From contig NC_015945.1 in assembly GCF_000224085.1 (NCBI RefSeq), positions 1,251,501-1,315,500 on the forward strand: 64,000 bases of DNA, given 5' to 3'. The translations under genes were made by a program, and so were the position numbers. Within the stretch, counting starts at the first letter, position 1; each line of letters starts with the position of its first letter. The stretch is from Allomuricauda ruestringensis DSM 13258. Its GTDB lineage: Bacteria > Bacteroidota > Bacteroidia > Flavobacteriales > Flavobacteriaceae. Of this stretch, positions 53,379 to 62,223 are shown piece by piece. The notes beneath the pieces are model-generated. The model was not told where the DNA came from and did not search any database. It saw nothing but the letters and a program-made list of their open reading frames with translations.

Positions 53379-54077
53379 TTAGTTCGGTTTTCTCGTATGT
53401 GCACCGATTGCTGGTTTTAAAACTATTTTGCGAGTAGCGTTCGCAATCAAACTGATGCTTAACCAATATGTAGCCAAAATCAATGGGCCCGATAGGTAAA
53501 ATGGGGTCATGAATTTGGCAATCGCCAATAGGGTGTCCGAAAGCATAAAGAACAATACACCCATAGTAATATATGCGTGTGCATTGTTCCTTTCACGTAG
53601 GTAGAGGCCCACCCCCTGCCATGCCATAAACGTGATTATCACCACATAAATGGAAACGGGCAGCAGCAAATCTCCTAAACCCGGCCTTAACCAGAAGAAC
53701 AATACCCCGCCTATGCAAAACAGCACCAAAAAGGAAATCCAGTTTTTGTAAAATCCCTTGTATTGGATAAATGACACTACAAATAGAATATGGGCCACTA
53801 AAAACGCTACAAGGCCAAATAAAAAGTAGTTTTCAAAAAGCAACAGTACATCCCCTAGCAAACAGAAAGCCAAGGCGATAGTGACCATTCTACCTAATTG
53901 AACACAGCTCTTTTTGGGAGTAAAGAAGGGTAAAGTGATTACCAAAATCGTGGTCAACGGCTTGAATATCATAAAAAGTTGCTTGTGGTCGTAAAGACCA
54001 AAGTAAATGGCCAAAACGGCACTAATTACAATCAATATATTGATTGTTCCTGCTGCTTTTAAGGATTTGGCTACCAT
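53379..54077 (-). CDS. Lysoplasmalogenase (YhhN family)
   Basis: A 232-residue inner-membrane protein with about eight helices and the YhhN signatures FCLLGDVLLLFE near residues 70-82 and LFFMLSDTLLAIAKF near 176-190, where conserved Asp residues sit. Family members hydrolyse the vinyl ether of lysoplasmalogens. It overlaps the CYTH gene by 7 bp. Plasmalogens are uncommon in aerobic bacteria, so the real substrate is open. Confidence 0.85.
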   Translation of the reverse strand: MVAKSLKAAGTINILIVISAVLAIYFGLYDHKQLFMIFKPLTTILVITLPFFTPKKSCVQLGRMVTIALAFCLLGDVLLLFENYFLFGLVAFLVAHILFVVSFIQYKGFYKNWISFLVLFCIGGVLFFWLRPGLGDLLLPVSIYVVIITFMAWQGVGLYLRERNNAHAYITMGVLFFMLSDTLLAIAKFMTPFYLSGPLILATYWLSISLIANATRKIVLKPAIGAHTRKPN

Positions 54078-54544
54078 TCCCTGAACGGTTTTTTACTTAA
54101 CTGGGAATTGTAGTATTGGATTTGACCGGTTACTTCCTCACCCAACCATTCAGGCTTTTCAAAACGTTCGTCTTCATGGTTCAGTTCTACTTCTGCCAAA
54201 ATGAGGCCTTTGTTCTCGCTCAAAAACTCATCCACTTCATACAAATGATTTCCAAAGGGCACCTCAAAACGTATTTTTTCTAAAATGCCTGCTTCGCACA
54301 AATCAATAAGGTTGGTCGCCTCTGCAGCAGTAATTTCCGTTTCCCATTCAAATCTTGTGGTTCCCGATTCGTTGCTGGCCCCTTTTACGGTTAAAAAACC
54401 TTTGTCGCCACTAATTCTCACTCGCACGGTTCTATCAGAGTCTGTATTCAAGAATCCCTGCACTATTCGGGTTTGAGATGTGGCCTTCTGCTTAAACTCA
54501 TCAGATTTAACTAAAAACTTTCGTTCTATTTCCAAGTGTTCCAT
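54071..54544 (-). CDS. CYTH-domain triphosphatase-like protein
   Basis: A 157-residue tunnel-fold protein. The opening ExExK motif is EIERKFLV; paired basic and acidic strands follow (RTVRVRI, GFLTVKG, RFEWETEI, ILAEVEL). Bacterial CYTH proteins of this length often hydrolyse inorganic triphosphate (YgiF/NeuTTM-like). Start at ATG 54544, 27 bp from the divergent dinB. Confidence 0.88.
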   Translation of the reverse strand: MEHLEIERKFLVKSDEFKQKATSQTRIVQGFLNTDSDRTVRVRISGDKGFLTVKGASNESGTTRFEWETEITAAEATNLIDLCEAGILEKIRFEVPFGNHLYEVDEFLSENKGLILAEVELNHEDERFEKPEWLGEEVTGQIQYYNSQLSKKPFREW

Positions 54545-54560
54545 CAAACTAAATATACCC

Positions 54561-54568
54561 TAAATTTG
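54561..54568 (+). promoter_or_regulatory. -7 box of dinB
   Basis: TAAATTTG matches TAnnTTTG exactly and lies only 3 bp before ATG 54572, so the transcript would start at or near the start codon and be nearly leaderless. No clear -33 TTG is seen. No LexA box was recognised. Confidence 0.35.
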
Positions 54569-54571
54569 AAA

Positions 54572-55672
54572 ATGGACTTCGATTTTCCGTTAAGAAAAAT
54601 TATTCATGTGGACATGGATGCGTTTTACGCATCTGTAGAACAGCACGATAACCCGGAACTAAAAGGGAAACCCATTGCCGTTGGTGGAGGTTCCAAACGC
54701 GGTGTGGTATCGGCTGCGAGCTATGAAGCCAGAAAATTTGGGGTGCGAAGTGCCATGGCGGGGGCCATTGCCCGAAGAAATTGTCCTGAACTTATTTTTG
54801 TAAGACCCCGTTTTGATCGCTACAAAGAGATTTCCAAGCAAATTAGGGGCATCTTTTTTGAATATACGGATTTAGTGGAACCCCTTTCTTTGGATGAGGC
54901 CTATTTGGACGTTACCGAGAACAAAAAAGGAAATCCATCGGCCACCCTGATCGCGCAAGAAATACGTAACAAAATCTTTGACAAAACAGGATTAACGGCT
55001 TCGGCAGGAATCTCTATAAACAAGTTTATAGCCAAAGTTGCCAGCGATTACAACAAACCGAACGGGCAAAAAACGGTCAACCCCGAGGAAGTCATTGAAT
55101 TCTTGGAAAACCTGGATATCCGAAAATTTTATGGTGTGGGTAAAGTAACTGCCGAAAAAATGTATCGCTTGGGCATTTTTACAGGATTCGACCTAAAGCA
55201 AAAGTCTGTGGATTTTTTAGAAAAGCATTTTGGAAAAAGCGGCAGCTACTATTACAATGTGGTACGGGGAATACATTTGAGCAGTGTAAAACCTCATCGG
55301 ATTCCAAAATCGGTCGGAGCTGAGCGCACTTTTTTTGAAAATCTGAGCAGTGAAATCTTTATGCTGGAAAAATTGGAGAATATTGCCTCGGAACTGGAAA
55401 AAAGACTTCAAAAATCTAAAATAGCGGGCAAAACAATCACCCTAAAAATTAAGTATAGCGATTTTACCTTACAGACCCGTAGCAAAACACTGCCCTATTT
55501 TATTGCAAGCAAAGACCTTATTTTGGAAACTGCCAAAGAACTGTTGTACCAATCATCTTTAGAAAACTCGGTTCGCTTGTTGGGTATTTCTTTGGCCAAC
55601 CTCAACACCGAAAAGAAAAAAGAGAGCGAAAAAAAGGAATCGGTACTCGTTCAGCTCAAATTTGATTTTTAA
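54572..55672 (+). CDS. dinB: DNA polymerase IV
   Basis: A 366-residue Y-family polymerase for translesion synthesis. The catalytic carboxylates are in IHVDMDAFYASVE (Asp14, Asp16) and SLDEAYLDV near 107-114. The little-finger domain is complete, and the end QLKFDF looks like a beta-clamp binding motif. I start at ATG 54572; the 12-codon upstream extension overlaps the divergent gene. Confidence 0.95.
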   Translation: MDFDFPLRKIIHVDMDAFYASVEQHDNPELKGKPIAVGGGSKRGVVSAASYEARKFGVRSAMAGAIARRNCPELIFVRPRFDRYKEISKQIRGIFFEYTDLVEPLSLDEAYLDVTENKKGNPSATLIAQEIRNKIFDKTGLTASAGISINKFIAKVASDYNKPNGQKTVNPEEVIEFLENLDIRKFYGVGKVTAEKMYRLGIFTGFDLKQKSVDFLEKHFGKSGSYYYNVVRGIHLSSVKPHRIPKSVGAERTFFENLSSEIFMLEKLENIASELEKRLQKSKIAGKTITLKIKYSDFTLQTRSKTLPYFIASKDLILETAKELLYQSSLENSVRLLGISLANLNTEKKKESEKKESVLVQLKFDF

Positions 55673-55676
55673 AAAA

Positions 55677-55794
55677 GAGGCTGTCCGAAGTATTTTTACT
55701 GCAACCTGAACTTTTTTAGGTTCCCATATCGGTTATTCATCAATTTGATGAGATTCCGAAACGAGTTCGGAATGACGCTTTCTCGGACAGCCTC
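55677..55794. repeat. Inverted-repeat element after dinB
   Basis: Perfect 12-bp arms GAGGCTGTCCGA (55677-55688) and TCGGACAGCCTC (55783-55794) enclose 94 bp, with an inner perfect hairpin ATTCCGAA / TTCGGAAT (55753-55760 and 55766-55773). It lies between converging dinB and the M16 gene and can act as a terminator both ways. I recall similar ACGAGTTCGGAATGACG stretches as dispersed repeats in flavobacterial genomes. Confidence 0.75.
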
Positions 55795-55803
55795 CTCTAC
55801 AAT

Positions 55804-58584
55804 TTAATTTTTAATATCCGTTTCCACGGGTTCTACCGCAGGTTTTTTGGGATTGCCATCGGCATCAATTTCTATGATGTTATCAAAACCGAGTTCGTCC
55901 AATTTGTCTATAATTTCAGCCCTATCGCCCACCATAAACCAATTTATTCTTTCTGGTTGTACCACTTCATTGCTCACTTTTTTGATATCGTCCACAGATA
56001 GATTCCTTACGTTTTGATCATACTTCTGATAATAGTCGTCCGGTAAATCATATCGGACCAAATTCCTGACCGAACTGTTGACCGAGCTGTTGGTTTCCCA
56101 TTGTCCTGGAAGTTTCAACACTTGATTGGTTTTTACCTTTTCAAGCTCTTCTTTGGTTGCGGGCCGTGTAGAGGTAAATTCGGATATTTCCTTTCTTATC
56201 TCGGTTACGGATTCCGCAGTTTTATCCGTTTGAACTGGGGCATACACGATAAATGGGCGTTCTTCTTTTGAGCCAATCACAAAACCTCCTGCTCCGTAAG
56301 ACCAGTGTTTGTCTTCCCTTAAATTCATATTGATCCGGGAAGTAAAATCGCCCCCGAGAATATTCACCATTTGCTCCAAGGCTATCTCGGAAACATCACC
56401 GTACTTTTCGGTTAAATGCCCTGCAAGGATTACGGATTGCTGCGACTCTGGTCTGTTCATCAAGTACAGGGTGTTTTTTGTATTGGTCTTTGGCTCGTTA
56501 AAAACAATGTTGGGTACATCTCCCTTTTTCCATTTGCCCAAGGTTTTTTCCAATTTGGACTTCAACTCGTTCATCTCCACATCTCCTGTAACAATTAAGG
56601 TGGAATTATTGGGTTTGAACCAAGTATTGTAGAACGCTACAACATCTTCCCGGGTCAATTTGGAAACCGTATCCTCATATCCCGTTCCGGTATATGGGCT
56701 GCTGTACGGATGATCTTCTCCATAAAGGTATTTGTTCATTACCCGTAAGGCCATGGAAATGGGTTGTGATTTTTCTTGTTTTATATCATTGATCTGCTCT
56801 TTTTGAAGCCGTTCAAATTCTTTTTGTGGGAAAATGGGGTTGAGCACAACATCCATAAATAGATCCAAACTGGCATCAAAACTCGGTTTTAATGTGCTCA
56901 TGTATACATTGGATTCATCTTGGCTGGAAAACGTGTTCAAAGATGCTCCGAGCAACTGAAGTTGTTCGTTGATTTCCAAGGCATCCATGTCCTTGGTTCC
57001 CTCATCCATCAAATTCATGGCCAACTTGGCCGTTCCGGGGTTGGATAAGTGATCGGTCTTGTAACCTGCATCGGCCACCAAGTTTATCACTATGGTCGGT
57101 ACTCCTTCGCGCTGGGCCAAAACTACATTGAGTCCGTTGGATAATTGGGTGCGTTGCAGTTCTGGGAATTTTGAGCTTTTTGGCGCTCCCAGTTCTGGCA
57201 ATTTACTTCTGTCTACTGAAGTCGCTACGACATCATATTCCGGAAATGGTTTGCACACCAAAATGTGCTTTCCTTTGGTAAGCCATTTAGCCGCAGTTTT
57301 CTTTAAATCTTCGATGGTCGCTTCTTCCACATACTTCAACTTGGTTTTATAATAGGATGCATCGCCATGGTAGGTTTGATTGGATGCCAGGATATCCGAA
57401 ACTCCACCGAAGCCTCCTATACGCTCCAAACCTTTAATGAAATTGGCAAAGTAACTCGCCTTTACCCTTTTAAGTTCTTCTTCTGTTGGGCCCTCTTTGA
57501 TAAATTTATCGATCTCGGCCTCAAGTTCTTGCTCCAGTTTTTTGGAATCCTCTCCTTCTTTTACATTTAAATACGTGATAAATCGGCTCGCAATCTCACT
57601 CGATGCTTGGAAAGAAACAGCGGCACTTGCCGATTGATCTTGGTAAATGAACTTTTGATATAATCTTGAATTTTTTCCACTGGTAAGAATGGCGGAAATT
57701 AAATCAAAGTGGAGATCTTCCTTGAATCCGAACGGAGGTGTATTCCAAGCAAAGAGTACCCTGGTCTCGGGAACGCGGTCTTCATATTCCTGACGGGAAT
57801 CATAGATTTTGTTTGGAATATTGACCTCTTGGCGTTCCACAGTCGGGCCAGATGGGATATCTCCAAAATACTTGATTACTTTTTGATGAACCTCCTCCGC
57901 ATCAATATCACCAGCTACGGCAACCACTGCATTGGCCGCTCCATAGTAAGATTTGAACCATTCCTGTACATCCTCCAAAGAAGCGGCGTTAAGATCTTCC
58001 ATTTCCCCGATTACAGTCCATGAATAGGGATGTCCTTTTGGATACATGGCTTTGGTCAAATAATCCCACTGCATGCCGTAGGGTTGATTTTCCCCTTGTC
58101 TTTTCTCGTTTTGCACCACACCTCTTTGTTCGTCCAACTTTTCTTGATCAATGGCCCCCAGTAAATGTCCCATCCGGTCAGATTCCAGAAACAACACTTG
58201 ATCTAAGGCAGAAACAGGTACATTTTGAAAGTAATTGGTCCTATCCGTGTTTGTAGTACCGTTAAGGTCGGTTCCGCCAATACTTTCCAACGCTTGGAAA
58301 TAATCGGTGTTGTAGTTTTCACTTCCATTGAACATCAAATGCTCAAATAAGTGGGCAAAACCACTTTTCCCGGGTTTTTCATTTTTAGACCCCACATGAT
58401 ACCATACGTTAACGGCAGCGATAGGGGCTTTATGGTCTTCGTAAACCAACAGTGTAAGGCCGTTTTTTAGGGTGTATTTTTTGTAATCGATGTCAATATC
58501 ATCTGCTTTGAACTGAAAACTCTGTCCATAGTTCATGGAAGCGAAGAGTAGGCCAACAATAAAGGCCAGAAGTAACTTTTTCAT
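55804..58584 (-). CDS. M16-family zinc metalloprotease
   Basis: A 926-residue exported pitrilysin-type protease, starting at ATG 58584 with a signal peptide ending NYGQ. It contains two tandem M16 units: the active N-terminal half with the inverted zinc motif HLFEH at residues 78-82 and a Glu in RGVVQNEKR, and a C-terminal half without the motif. It degrades peptides in the periplasm. The very acidic C-terminus ends with VEPVETDIKN. Confidence 0.92.
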   Translation of the reverse strand: MKKLLLAFIVGLLFASMNYGQSFQFKADDIDIDYKKYTLKNGLTLLVYEDHKAPIAAVNVWYHVGSKNEKPGKSGFAHLFEHLMFNGSENYNTDYFQALESIGGTDLNGTTNTDRTNYFQNVPVSALDQVLFLESDRMGHLLGAIDQEKLDEQRGVVQNEKRQGENQPYGMQWDYLTKAMYPKGHPYSWTVIGEMEDLNAASLEDVQEWFKSYYGAANAVVAVAGDIDAEEVHQKVIKYFGDIPSGPTVERQEVNIPNKIYDSRQEYEDRVPETRVLFAWNTPPFGFKEDLHFDLISAILTSGKNSRLYQKFIYQDQSASAAVSFQASSEIASRFITYLNVKEGEDSKKLEQELEAEIDKFIKEGPTEEELKRVKASYFANFIKGLERIGGFGGVSDILASNQTYHGDASYYKTKLKYVEEATIEDLKKTAAKWLTKGKHILVCKPFPEYDVVATSVDRSKLPELGAPKSSKFPELQRTQLSNGLNVVLAQREGVPTIVINLVADAGYKTDHLSNPGTAKLAMNLMDEGTKDMDALEINEQLQLLGASLNTFSSQDESNVYMSTLKPSFDASLDLFMDVVLNPIFPQKEFERLQKEQINDIKQEKSQPISMALRVMNKYLYGEDHPYSSPYTGTGYEDTVSKLTREDVVAFYNTWFKPNNSTLIVTGDVEMNELKSKLEKTLGKWKKGDVPNIVFNEPKTNTKNTLYLMNRPESQQSVILAGHLTEKYGDVSEIALEQMVNILGGDFTSRINMNLREDKHWSYGAGGFVIGSKEERPFIVYAPVQTDKTAESVTEIRKEISEFTSTRPATKEELEKVKTNQVLKLPGQWETNSSVNSSVRNLVRYDLPDDYYQKYDQNVRNLSVDDIKKVSNEVVQPERINWFMVGDRAEIIDKLDELGFDNIIEIDADGNPKKPAVEPVETDIKN

Positions 58585-58810
58585 TTTAGGTAGTGTTTTA
58601 ATTATTTGATTGATAAAATTTGATATACAATATAGGAAAATGTTTACAATCAGCACCATATTAAATAGTTAGCCTTTATTTATAGCTTTAATAAAACCAA
58701 CATTGCTAACTTAAACCCACATAATATGTTATGGTTGAACTTTAGTTTACATAATTTCTTTATTTCTTTGTAGAAGCATCCCCCGTTATAACAAGTATTA
58801 CAACTTTTCT

Positions 58811-59389
58811 ATGCAGCGAAGTGATTTACACCAACATATTATTACCACGGCGGGTAATCTTTTTTATTCCCAAGGATACAATTCAACAGGCATCAATGAG
58901 ATTATATCAAAATGTGATATTGCCAAAGCCACACTGTACAGCCATTTTAAATCCAAGGAGGATATTTGTGTTGCTTATCTTAACCAGCGGCATGGTGCCT
59001 TCATGAATAGCTTAAAAGACTATGTAAACCAACGAACAGAAAGTAAAAGCCAACTGCTGGCCATTTTTGACCTTTTGAGGGATATGTACCTTGAAGAAAA
59101 TTTTCAGGGGTGTTGGGGCATCAAAACGCTTGGGGAACTTTCTCCTGATCAAACCAAGATTCTGAACGTGATCCAGCAACAAAAAAAGGAGTTGCTACTG
59201 TATTTAGGAGAGGTCGTCGGAGATAATATTGCCAATTTGTCCAAAGCGGAAGCGGAAAAAATATCGAGCGGTCTTTATCTTTTGTACGAAAGTGCCGTTA
59301 CCGAGAGCCACTTGTTCAAAAACGACTGGCCCATTTTTATGGCCAAGAACATTGCTCCCTTGCTTCTTACAGACATGGATTTAAAGTAA
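58811..59389 (+). CDS. TetR/AcrR-family transcriptional regulator
   Basis: A 192-residue regulator with an N-terminal HTH, GINEIISKCDIAKATLYSHF near residues 27-46, and an effector domain with LTDMDLK end. It is divergent from the M16 protease, 226 bp of AT-rich DNA lying between them with no clear box. Its target may be that gene or another locus. A terminator follows. Confidence 0.85.
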   Translation: MQRSDLHQHIITTAGNLFYSQGYNSTGINEIISKCDIAKATLYSHFKSKEDICVAYLNQRHGAFMNSLKDYVNQRTESKSQLLAIFDLLRDMYLEENFQGCWGIKTLGELSPDQTKILNVIQQQKKELLLYLGEVVGDNIANLSKAEAEKISSGLYLLYESAVTESHLFKNDWPIFMAKNIAPLLLTDMDLK

Positions 59390-59400
59390 CCTAAAACAAA

Positions 59401-59432
59401 AAAGGTGCGCAATGTTTCCAATGTGCACCTTT
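59401..59432. terminator. Bidirectional terminator
   Basis: An 11-bp stem with one G-U pair (59401-59411 with 59422-59432) and a 10-nt loop between the converging TetR and pyk genes; A and T runs on both sides suit either direction. Confidence 0.8.
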
Positions 59433-59454
59433 AAAGTTTGTTGATCAATGCTGT

Positions 59455-60897
59455 TTAGAAATTACAGCTTTCTATTTCGGTTACACGCAAGGTGTTTACC
59501 ATACCTTTTTCCTTAATGGGCATTGCTGCCAAACTTACGAGCATATCCCCAACGTTCAAATATCCTTTATTACAGGCTATTTGGTTCACATCCTCAATGG
59601 TTTGGTCAGTGGATACAAATTTATCGTAGTAAAATGCGTTGACTCCCCACAAAAGGTTGAGCTGGGTCAAAATCCTTTTGTTCGATGTAAAAACAAGAAT
59701 GTGCGCAGCAGGCCTCCAAGCCGAAATCTGAAAAGCAGTATAACCACTATTGGTCAATGTTGAAATTGCCTTTGCCGAAATTTCGTTGGCCATCAATGCT
59801 GCATGGTAGCAAACAGATTTTGTGATATATCTTTTGGTACGAATGTGTGGTGGATTCTGAGGTACCTTGATCAAGCTGGAGCCTTCTACACTGGTTACAA
59901 TGCTAGCCATTTTCTCAATAACCTGAACCGGATAGTTCCCTACCGATGTTTCACCAGAAAGCATTACGGCATCGGCACCGTCCATTACGGAGTTGGCCAC
60001 ATCGTTCACTTCCGCACGAGTTGGTGTTAAACTGGTAATCATGGTTTCCATCATCTGGGTGGCAATGATTACCGGTATTCTGCCTTTTTTGGCACTCAAC
60101 ACCAATTGTTTCTGAATCAATGGCACTTCTTGCGCTGGGATTTCCACGCCCAAATCACCACGGGCAACCATAAGTCCATCGGAAGCCTTCACAATCTCCT
60201 CTATGTTTTCAAGGGCTTCAGGTTTTTCTATTTTGGAAATTACCGGGATTTTGTGCTCGGTGTGCTCCTTGATCAAGTTATGAAGGTCGTATATGTCTTG
60301 AGCGTGCCGCACAAAGGACAAAGCCATCCAATCCACGTTTTGGCTTATTGCAAAAATGGCATCCTTAATATCCTTCTTTGTAAGGGCTGGCAAAGAAATA
60401 TCTGTATTGGGTAGGTTTACTCCTTTCTTGGATTTTAATGGCCCCCCTTGTATTACTGTTGCTACGACCTCATCCTCTCCATTGGTGGACTTTACTTCAA
60501 AAATAAGTTTGCCATCGTCCAATAGAATACGCTCTCCCGCTTTTACATCCTTTGGAAAGCTTTTGTAGTTCATGTACACTCTTTCGGCAGTCCCTTCAAA
60601 AGGCTCACCCGTAGCAAAAGTTACTTCATCACCGGGAGAAACAATGACCTCTCCTCCCATTACCCCAACTCTTAGTTTGGGCCCTTGCAGGTCGGCAAGT
60701 ATGGCGGTATTTACTTCCATCTCTTCATTAAGCTCCCTTATCATTTTAATCCGCTCCGTAACATCTTCGTAAGCTGCATGTGAAAAGTTTATTCTAAAAA
60801 CATCTACTCCCGCCAAGATCATTTCCCTTAGGGTTTCCTTCTTACTGGTAGCTGGGCCGAGGGTTGCTACAATTTTAGTCTTCTTTCTAGTTGGCAT
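59455..60897 (-). CDS. pyk: Pyruvate kinase
   Basis: A 480-residue pyruvate kinase, converting phosphoenolpyruvate and ADP to pyruvate and ATP. The N-terminal IVATLGPATS, SKIEKPEAL near 220 and VARGDLGVEIPAQEVPLIQKQ near 245-265 are the family signature sites. The B domain and C-terminal domain are complete. It begins 2 bp after the IPExxxVDY gene and is the last gene of the rnc-containing operon. Confidence 0.96.
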   Translation of the reverse strand: MPTRKKTKIVATLGPATSKKETLREMILAGVDVFRINFSHAAYEDVTERIKMIRELNEEMEVNTAILADLQGPKLRVGVMGGEVIVSPGDEVTFATGEPFEGTAERVYMNYKSFPKDVKAGERILLDDGKLIFEVKSTNGEDEVVATVIQGGPLKSKKGVNLPNTDISLPALTKKDIKDAIFAISQNVDWMALSFVRHAQDIYDLHNLIKEHTEHKIPVISKIEKPEALENIEEIVKASDGLMVARGDLGVEIPAQEVPLIQKQLVLSAKKGRIPVIIATQMMETMITSLTPTRAEVNDVANSVMDGADAVMLSGETSVGNYPVQVIEKMASIVTSVEGSSLIKVPQNPPHIRTKRYITKSVCYHAALMANEISAKAISTLTNSGYTAFQISAWRPAAHILVFTSNKRILTQLNLLWGVNAFYYDKFVSTDQTIEDVNQIACNKGYLNVGDMLVSLAAMPIKEKGMVNTLRVTEIESCNF

Positions 60898-60899
60898 TG

Positions 60900-61370
60900 T
60901 TAAAAGATTAAATTTCTTTTTGATTTTAAGTTTTGTGTTTCTAATGGATATGCTGTTATTACCTTGGCAATCTGGTTGATGGAATTTATTTTTTGTGAAA
61001 ACAAAGTTTCATCAGCTGCATCTACTTTCAAAAAATAATCCACTTCTTTTCGTTCTTTCACCAAATAATCGGTCCTTCTGGAAATATTGTTTTCAAACAA
61101 CCCTACCGAAGGTATTTCTTCTTCAATTTCGCACTTGTTCGAAATCAGTGTCCAATAGACATCGTTCATTTCATCGTCCCAATCGAATACGGAGAAAGAC
61201 ATATTTTCATTGAGATGAAGGTCTTTTTTCATCCGTTTCAAATATAGCCCACAGGTGGAATTTATGGCATAGGTAATAGCATAATCTTCCAAATCACAGT
61301 GTATGGCGATGAGCGAAAAACTGTCATCATACAGATCAGCTGATATCTTGTGCGTTGTTAACATGCCCAT
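60900..61370 (-). CDS. IPExxxVDY family protein
   Basis: A 156-residue protein of the IPExxxVDY family of Bacteroidota, recognised by the KERKEVDYFLKV segment near 105-117 and its place directly upstream of pyruvate kinase. No function is known. ATG 61364 is an alternative start. Soluble, mixed alpha/beta. The conserved position suggests a link to glycolysis or to rnc, but this is inference. Confidence 0.8.
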   Translation of the reverse strand: MGMLTTHKISADLYDDSFSLIAIHCDLEDYAITYAINSTCGLYLKRMKKDLHLNENMSFSVFDWDDEMNDVYWTLISNKCEIEEEIPSVGLFENNISRRTDYLVKERKEVDYFLKVDAADETLFSQKINSINQIAKVITAYPLETQNLKSKRNLIF

Positions 61371-61476
61371 AACACGAACGGTAAATATAGGCTTAATCCT
61401 AATGAATGCCTAGTTAATACAGAACAATACACTTACAAAAACGAGCGAAAACGTTTGAGTTTACCGTTATTTAAAA

Positions 61477-62214
61477 TTACTGGTTCTCTATCTTGCTCTG
61501 CAATGCAAAATAGGCACGTTTAGATGCCTTTTCTTCTGCCTTTTTCTTGGATGTGGCCCTAGCTTTTGCCAACATTCTATCCCCAATAGTAAGTTTTACG
61601 GCAAAGTGTTTAAGCTCATCATTCCCTGTATCCTCGTACACATTGTAATTGAAGGGCTTCTTTTCTTTTTGGCACCACTCGATCACCAAACTCTTGTAGC
61701 TGATTACCTTACCTTCCAATTGTTCAATGTCCACGTAGGGCTCTATCACCCTTTCATCAATAAATTTTTCGCAGTAATTGTACCCTTTGTCCAAATAGAT
61801 GGCCCCAACCAGTGCTTCAAAAACATTCCCATGGATGTTTTCGCCAAAATGTGCTTTGGGAATCCTACTTTCCACAAATTTTAACAGTCCTAAGTCTTTT
61901 CCCAATTCGTTCAGGTGCTTTCGGCTCACTACTTTGGAACGCATTTTTGTGAGATAGCCCTCATCGCCCTCAGGCACTTCGTTGTACAAATATTTTGAAA
62001 TGATGGTTCCCAGCATGGAATCTCCCAAGAACTCCAAACGTTCATAGTTGACCGGATTTCCCTTATCGTCCCTTTTATTCATGGAACGATGAAGGAACGC
62101 AGTCTTGTAGATTTCTATGTTCTTGGGCTTAAATCCAAGGATTCTTTTGATTCCCAAAAAAAAATCCCCATCCGCGTTTGGATGGGAATTGAATATTTTG
62201 GAAGTAAGTTTCAT
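61477..62214 (-). CDS. rnc: Ribonuclease III
   Basis: A 245-residue double-stranded RNA endonuclease. The catalytic domain has ERLEFLGDSMLG near 60-71 (Glu and Asp) and FEALVGAIYLDKG near 130-142; a dsRNA-binding domain (about 165-240) ends ATSKKKAEEKASKRAYFAL. It processes rRNA and other transcripts. Nine bp follow the fabF stop, so it shares the acpP-fabF operon. Confidence 0.96.
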   Translation of the reverse strand: MKLTSKIFNSHPNADGDFFLGIKRILGFKPKNIEIYKTAFLHRSMNKRDDKGNPVNYERLEFLGDSMLGTIISKYLYNEVPEGDEGYLTKMRSKVVSRKHLNELGKDLGLLKFVESRIPKAHFGENIHGNVFEALVGAIYLDKGYNYCEKFIDERVIEPYVDIEQLEGKVISYKSLVIEWCQKEKKPFNYNVYEDTGNDELKHFAVKLTIGDRMLAKARATSKKKAEEKASKRAYFALQSKIENQ

Positions 62215-62223
62215 GTTACAAAA

